Source: Casuarius casuarius (Eukaryota; Chordata; Aves; Casuariiformes; Casuariidae). From it: a stretch of 64,000 bases of DNA. Within the stretch, counting starts at the first letter, position 1, and each line of letters opens with the position of its first letter. This document shows, piece after piece, positions 43,103 to 53,000 of the stretch. Made by a program: the position numbers and the translations under genes. The stretch lies in the NCBI GenBank assembly GCA_003342895.1, contig PTFA01000340.1, positions 636,979-700,978 on the forward strand, read 5' to 3'. The notes beneath the pieces are model-generated. The model was not told the DNA's origin. It ran no database searches and worked only from the letters and a program-made list of their open reading frames with translations.

Positions 43103-43924
43103 AGCCAGGGCTCAGCATGGCAGCCAAGCCTGCGCGCTGGGTCCCTGTCCCAGGACCTCTAGCCCCCAGGGACCGGTGCCCAGGGGCTGGGTACCAGAAT
43201 GGGGGAGCCCAGATCCCCACTGTGCCCAATGTGTGTGGAGCCCCCCTGCTTGCCTTGCTTTGTCTGTTCATCCCCCAGCGTCCCTGGAGCCGCTGCTTCT
43301 CCCCAAGCCTGTGGGGCTGGAGACACTAATGTGGCGATATGGTCCGGTAGGCGATGCAGTACGCCATGCAGTCCGGCCCACGGTAGGGTCACTACAGGAA
43401 CCAGAGGGCCTGGGCCACTGTGTGTAGGCCCAAGCTGGGGCCAGAGCAAAGACCCCCCCCGCCTCCTTGATGTGGGTATTTAAGCTGTGTAAATACTTGG
43501 AGAAAAGATATTTATTGCTGCTGCTTGTGTAGTGTCATTGCTTCAGGGAAATGAAAGGGGGGGGGAGAAGGTGGTGGAGACCTGGCCTGTTCCAGCCCTC
43601 ACCCCACTTTTCCTGCTCTCATTCCTTACTCCCTCCAGCCCCCAAGTGTGACAACACCTGCTCTCACCCTTGGCCCTGATATAGCAAGGGGAAACCACGG
43701 CTCAGAGGCTCAGTATAATCTCCACCTACATGCCCGTCCCAATAGCTACTACCAGCCCATAGGACATGTACACAATATTTTATTGACAGTTCTACAGGAC
43801 TTTTTTTTTCCCCCCCACCCCCTCGCTCCCTCCCATTTAGTTAAAACAATTGCATTATTTATATACACAGTGCTCCCATGCCAGAGAGCACCTAGCTATT
43901 TACAGGCTATTTACAGAGGCAGGG
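43103..43924. other. DGKK-CCNB3 tail-to-tail spacer
   Basis: 822 bases separate the two stop codons. It holds the 3' UTRs of both genes. On the plus strand I see no AATAAA for DGKK. On the minus strand there is AATAAA at 43784-43779 for CCNB3 and a second at about 43516-43511. Confidence 0.8.
43779..43784 (-). terminator. CCNB3: CCNB3 polyadenylation signal AATAAA
   Basis: Minus-strand AATAAA inside GTCAATAAAATATTGTG, 141 bases past the CCNB3 stop codon. It is the first canonical signal in the 3' UTR. Confidence 0.75.
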
Positions 43925-46385
43925 CTAGCTCTTCAATATCTCCTCCAGCTTCAGCATGTCCATGGGGGTGGCCTTGGCGACCTCAAAGAAGACCCTGAAA
44001 GGAGCCGCAGCATCTTAGAGCTCAGCCCCAGCCCTGAGACCCCATTGCCACCCACCACAGTAGCCCTGGTTCCCTGCAAGGCCCAAGGGCCTGCACTCCT
44101 GGTGCCACCCTTTGCAGTTCCACCGAGGGAGCAGGCACAGGACAGAGCCCCTGCCACTGACCTGTGTGAGTACTTGGTGCGCACAGCCTTCAGCTTGTCA
44201 TGGGGTTGATACGTGAGTAGGAAGTTCAACCTCTTCACTAAGGGATGCAGGTCGTGGGAGCAGTAACCACTGTAGTACTCCAGTGTGGGGGTCTGCAGAG
44301 ACAGAGGGGGTGAGCTAGGTCATCCCAGCTAAGGCACAGCCCTTGCCTTCTCCCCAGCGCTGAGCTCCAGCCCCACAGAAATGAGGTGGGATCTCCCTTC
44401 TGCTGGGCAGGCCCACGTGCACCACCTGCAGCACACAGCCCCATGCCACCTTATCCAGCAGTGCCCCAGCACACAGGCCTGACCCATCCTGCAGCATATC
44501 TGTGCCCAGGGGCAGAGCTGGCTGCGCAGCCCCCAGGAGGGTGCCAGGGCACCCAGAGCTAGGTGGCACTCACCCAGCCGCCGAGGTTCCTCATGGTGAG
44601 CGCCAGGAGCAAGCAGCTGGCTGCCAGCTTGGAAGGGCTTTCCCGGACGTAGTCATACTCCTGCAGGGTCATCTCGCAGAGGAAGCGGGCCAGCGTCAGG
44701 GTCTCCATGTTGGCACGGGCACACTAGAGCCAGGCAGACAGGGAAAGGCTCAATCTTTTGAACAACACCTCCTGGCTTTTTGGGGATCCAGAGCATGGTG
44801 CTGCCATGGGGGCCCAGAGTCCTGGGGCTGCAGCAATGCATAGGCTGTCCTACCCCAGCATTGTCCCCCACCCTTGCTGGAGTGGACCTGGCCAAACTCT
44901 CCCTATGGGCAGGGGGGAGCACAGGGCTGGAGCACTGCCTGCCCAAGGCTGCGGGGATGCACATCTACACCCACACAGGCCAAACCTCAGCCCCAGCAGG
45001 CAGGAGAAATAGGCACAGTACCTGGCTCTAGCCTGCCTGGTGGATGCTGTGGGTCCCCTCCTAAGGGGAGGGCAACACTAGGGGGGCTCAGAGGCACAAG
45101 CACCCCATGGCCCTAACACCAGCCCACCCTCCTGCTGTACCCACCTTGGCAAAGCGTCGCAGGAACCGGTAGGGGATGGGGATGTTGATATCGAACTTGA
45201 GCGTGCGGAGGATGCTCATCTCCATGGCAATGAGCTCTTCCCGCTTGTAGGCATCGTCACAGATGTACAGGAAGTCATCGACGCATGGGGGGCACCGCTC
45301 CTGCCAGGGCACAACCTGCTCAGTACCCTAACAGGAACCCGTCCTGGCAATGCTCAGGAGATCCTACCATTTGCAAAAGAGGTACAAAGCCTTGTGGTTT
45401 TCAAGTCCCATAAAGGGCTGTCCTGCTAGGTCCTGAAAGGACCATTACAGTGTTCAGTGGGTCTCATGCAAACAGAGGCAGCATTAGTTTGTGTTGTCTA
45501 TAACTGCCCCAGCCCTTTTCCTCCACAACCACACTGACCACCCTCTGGCTCTAGCTCCTAGTCCTGCTTGCACAGGATGAACCCAGGTGTCCTGGTGGTT
45601 TCTTCACTGCAGAGGGAAGACCCAGGTCACCAGTAGGCAGAATCCAGCCCACCTGGCCTGCACTCACAGCCCCAGAAGGAGGTTGCACATGGACAGATAA
45701 GCCACCCTGGCATCCCTCATTGGCACTGGCCTGGCACAGGCCTGGCACATCAGCTTCCTGGCCTTCTCCATAGCTTACAGCTACAGAGGGTTGGAGAAAT
45801 GCAGCCGCTTCTGCCCCTAGCACTTTGATGCAGCACACTGCAAGGAGTCACCTCGAATTTGGAGGCAATGAGGATGGCCGTAGAGCCAATGAGCTGCAGC
45901 TTGTCCCTCATGCTCACCACCTCCACCAGATAGTGGTCTACCAGCTTCACTGCCAAGTACAGCGTCTCGTGGTTCAGCTCAAAGTTCTCCTGCAAGGATG
46001 CAAGCAGTGGGAAATCACACAAGAGCAAGGCCACCCCTGCCCTCCTCCCCAGCCTGATTGCAGAATCCCCTATAAGGGTCAGAGAGGTGCCCACAGGGCC
46101 AGGCTGGGAGTAGGGTCATGCAGGCTTGTCCCCGGCCTGGGGTGGTGGGGAACAGATCAGCTCTGCCCTGGGAACACTCACAGGAGCCTCTACCTAAGAG
46201 ATGAGGCTCCATATGCTAAATGCCCTGACCCTGGCCTGGGGCAGGGCACTGCTCCGAAGGGCCATGATCCCTCCCTCCCCAGGTCCATGTACCTGCACTT
46301 CCACCATCCAGTCCACCAGGATGGCCCGCATGTCCCCACTGATGTCTGGCTGCTTCTCCATGTAGTTGGGGAGCACAAATTTCTC
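43925..46385 (-). CDS. CCNB3: CCNB3 coding exons 6-11, cyclin box and C-terminal fold
   Basis: Exons 46385-46293, 45989-45852, 45300-45145, 44723-44574, 44292-44162 and 43994-43925. They encode the CDK-binding cyclin box (EKFVLPNYMEKQPDISGDMR to IASKFEERCPPCVDDFLYI) and the second helical fold ending TPMDMLKLEEILKS and TAG (43927-43925). Confidence 0.96.
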
Positions 46386-48128
46386 CTGTCAAGGCAGGGG
46401 CTGTTAGGGACTTGCTGGACACCCTCTACCCCAAAATGAGGTGCAGTGGTGACCGGCCCACTGCTGCCAGGTGCTCAGAGCCTCTGAGCAGCACACTGGC
46501 TGCTCCCCGAGGGTGGGCAACCTTGCCTGGCTCAGCAACAGCTGCCATTGCACCCGGCACCCACCTCTCTCTCCCGCATATAGTCAAAGATCTCCTTGGC
46601 GTACTCCGCACTGGCATAGGGGTCACCCAGCTGCTCCTTGTCTATGTCCTCCACTGCTGGTACCTGGAAGGACAGCCCCAAGCATCAGTGAGGGGCAGCT
46701 GCATGCTGCCGGCTAAGCTGGGGGAGGCTGGCATGGCTCTGCAGGGTGCCTGGGGAGGTCACCCCTTCAGGGCAACGCAGCTGCACCTCTAACTGCCCCC
46801 CCCATCTGCCTGACAGCTCTGCCCCCACTTGCCCTGCAGCCCCCACCGGGCTCTTTCCCACAAGAGACCTTTGAAGCACAAAGGCAGGAGGTGCATTTCC
46901 CCAGCTCTGTCACACTAGGCTCATCTCTGAGGTTCAAAGCACTGCCTGGTGCCCCAGCACCACTGGGAACAGCCACAGGCCTGCATCACCAGCAAGATCA
47001 GGATGAGACCAGGAACCAGGCAGCACTCCAGGGTCCCTGCCCTCTCCTTGGGCAACTGTGGTACCTGCGCAGGCACAGGCTCCTCTGGCACAGGAACCTT
47101 CTTGGGCTCTGCAGGAGTCTCTGTCGGGGGAGTTTTTCTCATTGATCTGAATGGGACAAGAGCATAAGTCACCACTGGGAGGTGGACCCACATCTCCCAG
47201 CTCTAAGAGGTCCTCCAGCCTCTTGTTGTTGCTTCAGAAAGTGGCTCAACAGCTTCTAAAATACCCCCATGGACCTCACTGCCACCCACATGCGGCTCCC
47301 AGCCCTACACGATAACCTGCAGCAGCTAGTGCCATAAATCAACAGTGCAGCACATCCCTTCTCCAGGACCCTGGGTACCAGCCCATGTATTACACATCCC
47401 TGAGGAAGTCCCCCCACTATTGCTTGCTCTCCCCCGTCCTCTGCAGAACCAGATCCCAGGTGCTGACCCCACAGTGTCTCCCCCCCATCCCTGTCCCCCA
47501 TCTCACCTGGCTACTCACTTTTTCAGGTTGATCTCGTTGTTCTTTGCGACCCCAAGGACAACTGGTGCCTTCTGCACCTTGCGTGGCCCAGCTTTCACGG
47601 CCTCCTTCTTCCCCATCACAGTCTGGTTCTTGTGAGCCTGTTTTGGGGGAAATTGGGACATACAGAAGAGTGCATAGAGGGAATCAAGGCAAGAGGAGGC
47701 GAACCCCTCCATACAGCCTGGAAGCAAACCCATCCTCCCCACCATGGGGCACAAGACACCCTCCGCTCCATCAGCGGAAGGGGAGGCCCTGGAGAGCCAG
47801 CCCCGCTCCTATGGGGAGCCCAAAGGGAGCAGTGAAACCCCTTCGCCCCAAGGAAGCACTCACATTTGTGATGTCCCCAAACGCCGACCTTTTCTTGGGC
47901 CCCCCCTGAGGCGAGGACGGGGACCTCTTCGCTTGACAGCTCTCCTCCTGCAACAGAGACTGCGAGACAAGGCAGGGGGGTCAGCTGCCCCAGAGAAGCC
48001 CCCAGCCCCGGCCCCCCGCCCAGCCGAGGCCTTACCTTCTCCGGCTTGCCATTTTCCGTGGCGGCGCCCACCTTGCCCGCCCGGGGCTGCTTGGTGCCCA
48101 GCGCCTTGGCGTTGCGTGGCACCGGCAT
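43925..48128 (-). CDS. CCNB3: CCNB3, cyclin B3 (short form)
   Basis: Cyclin B3 activates CDK1/CDK2 in mitosis and meiosis, acts in the nucleus and is destroyed by the APC/C. Eleven coding exons on the minus strand: 48128-48036, 47947-47864, 47637-47519, 47146-47065, 46663-46565, 46385-46293, 45989-45852, 45300-45145, 44723-44574, 44292-44162, 43994-43925. The total is 1215 bases, 404 residues, in phase throughout. A destruction box RSAFGDITN is at residues 51-59. The cyclin box begins near 160, with MRAILVDWMVEVQ at 178-190, ETLYLAVKLVDHYL, and KLQLIGSTAILIASKFEE. The C-terminal cyclin fold includes YRFLRRFAKCARANMETLTL and LHPLVKRLNFLLTYQP. Chicken cyclin B3 is also about 400 residues, whereas the human protein is about 1400 because of one giant exon. 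That exon is absent here. Confidence 0.96.
46565..48128 (-). CDS. CCNB3: CCNB3 coding exons 1-5, N-terminal regulatory region
   Basis: Exons 48128-48036 (MPVPRNAKALGTKQP), 47947-47864 (SPSSPQGGPKKRSAFGDITN, with the destruction box and a basic PKKR possible nuclear signal), 47637-47519 (AHKNQTVMGKKEAV), 47146-47065 (MRKTPPTETPAEPKK) and 46663-46565 (DIDKEQLGDPYASAEYAKEI). The fourth exon is only 82 bases. Confidence 0.94.
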
Positions 48129-48157
48129 GGTCTCCCGTGGGCCTCTCTCCGAGCACA

Positions 48158-48529
48158 GCTGGGGGCAGAGCAGGGCTCGGTGCCAGGGCCCGGCTGCCCC
48201 CAGCGCAGGGGAAACCGAGGCGCAGGAGGGGGATGCGGGGGGAGCTCGCTCCTCCTGCGGTGGGGGAGGCACCAGGCACCGACCCCGCGCACCCTGCGCG
48301 CAGCAGGCGGCGGCCATGCAGCAGCACGCGGGGCCGATGCCCGGGGGACGACCCTTGGCCTGGGGGGTCCCAGCCCCCACGCCCCTGCCCCCCGCTCCAG
48401 CCCCCGGCCAGCGGAGGCACCAAACCCGGGGGCCCTTGGGGCGCCCCCGCCCCCGCTCCACCCCCGGCGGGGCACGGCCGCCCCGGGGGGGGGCACCCGG
48501 CGTGCCGGGCACCGAGGGCCCCGCTCACC
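48158..48529 (-). other. CCNB3: CCNB3 5' UTR intron (predicted)
   Basis: On the minus strand a donor GCGCAG|GTGAGC follows at 48528 and an acceptor TGCCCCCAG ends at 48159. This predicts a noncoding first exon above 48528 and an exon 2 that starts 30 bases before the ATG at 48128. The intron would be 48528-48159. Confidence 0.6.
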
Positions 48530-48770
48530 TGCGCCGCCGCGCCGCCGCCCTGGCCCCGGCTCTTTTGAAAATAGCAGCCCGGCGGCGGCGGCCGGCACTG
48601 GCCGAGCGGCAGCCAATCAGCGCGCGGGCCGGGATGCGGTTACTAGGGGGCGGGCGCAGAGAGTTTAAAATTCGGCCCCGCTGCCCAATGGGGAGGGGCG
48701 GGGCCGGCGGGGGCGGGGGCCGGCGGCGCAGGCCTCGCTCCGATTGGCTGGGCCGCGCTCGGGTTTAAAT
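48529..48770 (-). promoter_or_regulatory. CCNB3: CCNB3 promoter with CCAAT boxes and CHR-like sites
   Basis: CCAAT motifs occur at 48613-48617 and 48685-48689 (plus-strand spelling) and ATTGG at 48743-48747. GC boxes are in GGGAGGGGCGGGGCC near 48691-48705 and GGGCGG near 48648. A TTTGAA (CHR-type) is at 48564-48569 and TTTAAA at 48664-48669 and 48764-48769. NF-Y/CCAAT plus CHR is the known arrangement of mitotic cyclin promoters (CCNB1, CCNB2). The transcription start is probably near 48550-48600. Confidence 0.65.
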
Positions 48771-48902
48771 CGATCTTAAAGTGGCCGCGCACGGACGGGC
48801 GCGGCGGGAGCGCGTGGTGCCTCCGCACAGCTGGCGGGGCCGCCCCCTCCCCCGAGCGGCACATCTGTCCGAGCCTGCCGCGGCGCGCATCGCCCCGGGC
48901 TG

Positions 48903-49058
48903 GCCCCATCTGTCTGGACCCCCCCCCCATTGCACATCTGTCTGTGCATGCCCCCCCGTTTCACATCTGTCTGGGCCTCCCCCCATTGCACATCTGTCTG
49001 TGCGTGCCCCCCTGTAGCAAACCTGTCCCCCCCCATTGCACATCTGTCTGTGCCCCCC
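48903..49058. repeat. Minisatellite (CCCATTGCACATCTGTCTGTGC-like), about 5 copies
   Basis: Repeated CCCATTGCACATCTGTCTGTG phrases separated by C-rich and GTGCATG/GTGCGTG spacers, unit about 30-36 bases. Less perfect copies (CCCATCTGTCTGGACC, TTTCACATCTGTCTGGGC, TAGCAAACCTGTCC) are interspersed. Confidence 0.88.
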
Positions 49059-50029
49059 ATCCCCCATTACCCCGCTAGCCCTGCTGCGGCTGCCCTGGCT
49101 GCCTCCCCACCAGCGGCCTGTCCCTCAGGCCCTGCCCCAGGCTCGTGCCCCCCCCCAGCCTGCTCCCCACTCGCCACCCTTAGGAGACCTGGCAATGCAA
49201 CTGAGTCTGGCCAACTCGTTCCACATGTCCTGGCCCCCTCTACCTTCTGCGGCACTGCAGGAGAACAAACCCAGGCACAAAGGGTCCCTGGGGAGGGCTG
49301 GGACGGGACAGCACCAGACCCCCAGCAGGGAGCAGGGGAGATGCTGGGGCAGGAGAGAGTCCTGGGGCTCCTGCTGCGCAGAGAGAAATAAAAGGCCCTG
49401 AGACATGGTCCAGAGTGGGGAACCCGGGCCGGGAGGGTGCAGGATCAGCCCGTGCGAACTGATGGGCCCCTGTGGCAGCCCCAGCACTGGCAGCACAACC
49501 CACTGGCGCCCATCGGTGACCAGCAGCGCTGGCGGGCAGCGCCCCTGAAGCCAGCAGGTTCGTAAAGGCCGGCCAGAGCCAGTTCTGCATCTCCACTGCT
49601 CACCCCACTGCCTTGCGGGGCAGCAGGGAAGCGGCTGGGTGAGATCGAGGAGGGGCTGGAGAGCGAGATCCCCACTGCATCACGGTCTCTTTCTCCGCGT
49701 GGGACGAGAGCATGGCAGCACGGCAGCTGCCTCTGGCCCCGCACGCGCCCAGCGCCCGCAGCAATGTGCTGCGCACCAGGTGCGGCGCGAATGGCTCCTC
49801 AGGCCGGACCAGTTTTCCCAGTGCGTTTAATTCCCTCGTTGTTCTTCCTCCTTCCAGAACATGTTCCCCCGGCTTCCTAACTCACAGATGCCCACGTTTG
49901 ATAGAAAAAATAAAAAAATACAAACACAATCATGGACAATTATTGAAGATGGCATCAAACGCATGCCCCCAGCTGGCTGTGTGGCTCACAACCCAGACGG
50001 CTGACCATGGGGTCAGTGTGGCGAGGGCT

Positions 50030-50060
50030 CCCACCCACCACCCACCACCCACCAGCCAGG
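50030..50060. repeat. (CCCACCA)n short tandem repeat
   Basis: Four copies of a CCCACCA word in TCCCACCCACCACCCACCAC and following bases. Confidence 0.8.
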
Positions 50061-53000
50061 CTGACTGTCCGCAGCAGCTATGCCAGTGTAACAGCAGCTG
50101 GAGCGGCACGGATTCACCCCCCAAACTCCCCCATGGGAGCCACAGGGCTCCTGCTTTTGCGGAGACCGGCTAAAGCTTCACTCGCAGCTCCCGCACGAAG
50201 GTCCTGCCGAGCCCGGGAGGTCTCCTGCTGAGGTCTCCCACCGCAGCCCAGTCCAGCAGAGCTGGCGGGGCGAATTGCAAGGAGTGCTCAGCACTGCTGC
50301 TGTTTCAGACTCACACTCACCCCTTTGAAAGTCTCGGCTGCTGGAGCTCTCATCTGGGCAGAGTCTTGGCTTGAACTGCAGCCAAACCCAGCTTTGTAGC
50401 CACAGGGTTCGGGAGACGAGCGCAGACACATTCCCCAATCAGGCTCTGAGGGCTTGAAGGAGCTGCAAACAAGTTATCCCAAGTGCAGCTGAACCAGTGA
50501 GCCAGGTTTCCTATCCGTTTCTGCCCGTGCTCTGCCTCCTGCAGTCCTCCTCACCCTCTCCTGCCTCCGCAGCTCCCCCCCATGTATTCCTATGCGTTAA
50601 TCTGGGACAGCGTGGACATGGCTGAGTCAGTGCTGGCGGACCAGCGGTACCCACGTGCTGATTAACCAGCTGGTCATGGCCTCTCCAAGTCGACATGGCC
50701 TAAGTCATCATCATCTTTCCCCCTTCAGGACTTGTTTTCTCCCTCCTCTACCCAGGCATTCACTGTCACGGCACCTGTGAGAACGTCACCTCTCTGAGAT
50801 GACTTTTCTGCTGCCTGGGGTGGCAGTCGGTAGATGCACACTGCTGCTGCTACCAGCCTGGCAAGCACAGGGATTTGCAGGCTACAACCCCCTCTGAGTG
50901 CTTCTTTTAACCCTTCGCACTTGCTCAGCCAGCCTCTGCATTCGCAAGGAAGACTGAGGACTGTGTTTCAAGCAGCTGAGGTTGAACACATGGACAGCTG
51001 GACATCAGGTAGATTTGCGTTTTGCACCCAAGGCTAAGTATTTCCCAAGCCAAGACAGCCAGCCAAAATTTTGGCCCCAAAACAGGGAGAGGGCAGCCTG
51101 GAGTGATGCTGTACCACACTCCTGGAGAGAGCTGGTCAAACAAATGTGCCTGTCTCCAGCACCCAAAAGAGGGTGCTCATCTCTTCCCGGAGCTGCAAAC
51201 CTCTCAAAGACAGCAGGTCACAGGGGTGTGGAGAGCCCGTGTTTAACCCATGGGCTCATCTCCTGCGAGCCAGTGGTTCCTGTCCCTGCAGTTCTTGAAG
51301 GCCTCAGAGCATGGGTTCTCCTCGGTGTGGTCCTGCCTCGGCCACCATGGGGTGATGCGTCCAGCTCCCACGGGTACGTGTCCAGGCAGCAATCTGGGCA
51401 CACGGGCCACATGTCCCTGCTGCTCAGCCCTGGACATACGACTGCAGGAGCCTGCAAGGTCACAGAAGCGCCTTTCCTGGGGAGGATGCGTCATGCCCAG
51501 ACCTGCAATAGCTGCAGGGCTTTTCCTGTCACTGTGGTTTTGAAAGCGGCCTGCATGGCCAGGGAGCTGACCCGTGCCGTGCTCACCTCTCATTAAATGC
51601 CGGAGTCACAAAGGTGCTGAGATGAGCTGCCCAAAGCCACGCAGAGAGTTTAGGTCCAGAGAAGCACGTAGAAGGTTTGGATGCTGCTCTGTGGGCTCCC
51701 TCCGATGTCCATGTACGTGGATCCCGGAGGATTGCTCTAAAATCCTGCAGTGTCTTAGGTGAGCCTCGCTACTCCCTTTCTCCCAGATGCCTTTTTGCTT
51801 GCAGGGACCTGTGGGGAATGGCCTGGGTGGGTGGCAGAGAGGAACTATGGCCATCCATTTTGTGCCGCTGGCTTTGGTGCTTGTGGCCTGAGCAAGTTGC
51901 AGATGCCAAAAATCAGATGGTGGAAACTGCAGATGTCACCGAGGGCAGACTCAGGGGGCCGGAGGGCAGGAGAGGGCAACCCCCTGTGGCTGGCTGTCAG
52001 GGAGTCGAAAAAGGTCTTGGACACTTGTCCCGTGGTTTCTCCACTTGGCCTCGGACTTACCACAGCCTTAATGCATGGGGAGCAGAGAGGAGCTGTTCCC
52101 CAGCCGCAGCACCTCCGGCCGTGGGCTCAGCACCCCGCTGTGAGCTGTGCTCAGCATCACGCTGCCTCAGGGCAGCAAGCATGAGGACCGAGGACCGTGT
52201 GACACAGTGGCACCAGCCACATGGACCCCACAGCTGCGCGCCGCGCTGCTGCCACCAGGAGCGTGTCCTGGGTGCACCATCTTCCCCAGTCTTTCTGCCT
52301 CTGATGCCTCAATTCCTGCTGCAAGATCTTGCTTGAACTCAGCCTCGCTGTTGTCCTTGCCTGTTTATTCCTTGACTCCCACCCTCGGCTTAGTCACCAA
52401 ACCCATGCAGAGCACAGCGTCCCCCGTAACCTCGGCGCCATGGCCCCTCCAGCCCCGCACGCCTGGCCTGCCTGTACTGATGCTCTGGCTAGAGGCATGA
52501 GCGCGTGTCATCCTGCAGCAGTTCATGCTTTCTCATTAATCCAGTACCTCAGATCCCCCAAGGGACACGCGTGTCCGAGACCCTCTCTGCACGTAGTTCT
52601 CCATCTCTCAGCCCCGTTGCTGCAGCGTTTATCAGCACGGGAGCATTTCCACGGACGCTGCCAGGCACCCTGGTTTTCAGTGCTGTGGGGCTGCACAGCT
52701 TTCCTAGCTGTGGGGTTAAGGACCACTGTGGCATTTCAAGCTGAAATCTCTGGCACCCATCTGTGGGAAGGAAAATCAAAGCAAGTTCTGTTTTATTTGA
52801 TGACACTTCCATGCAAACAGAGTCTGGACAGGGCCTGCCATGCTTGTCTGGGTGAGGTTTTCTGCAGTTCAGGTTTTCAGGAACATGCTGTCCCCAAGAG
52901 GCAAGAGGGAGCAGGGCTTTGCCAGAGCAAAGTAGGACCCAGCTCTGAGCTGTGTCCAAAACTAAAGTGACTCCAAACCTTTCTGTAGGCGGAGCTGCGT

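Noticed and set aside
48903..49058. CRISPR-like array
   Set aside because: Unequal spacing, no unique spacers, and a eukaryotic context; it is a minisatellite.
49387..49920. AATAAA words as the 3' end of a plus-strand gene
   Set aside because: No exon or protein-like ORF precedes them; single hexamers are expected by chance.
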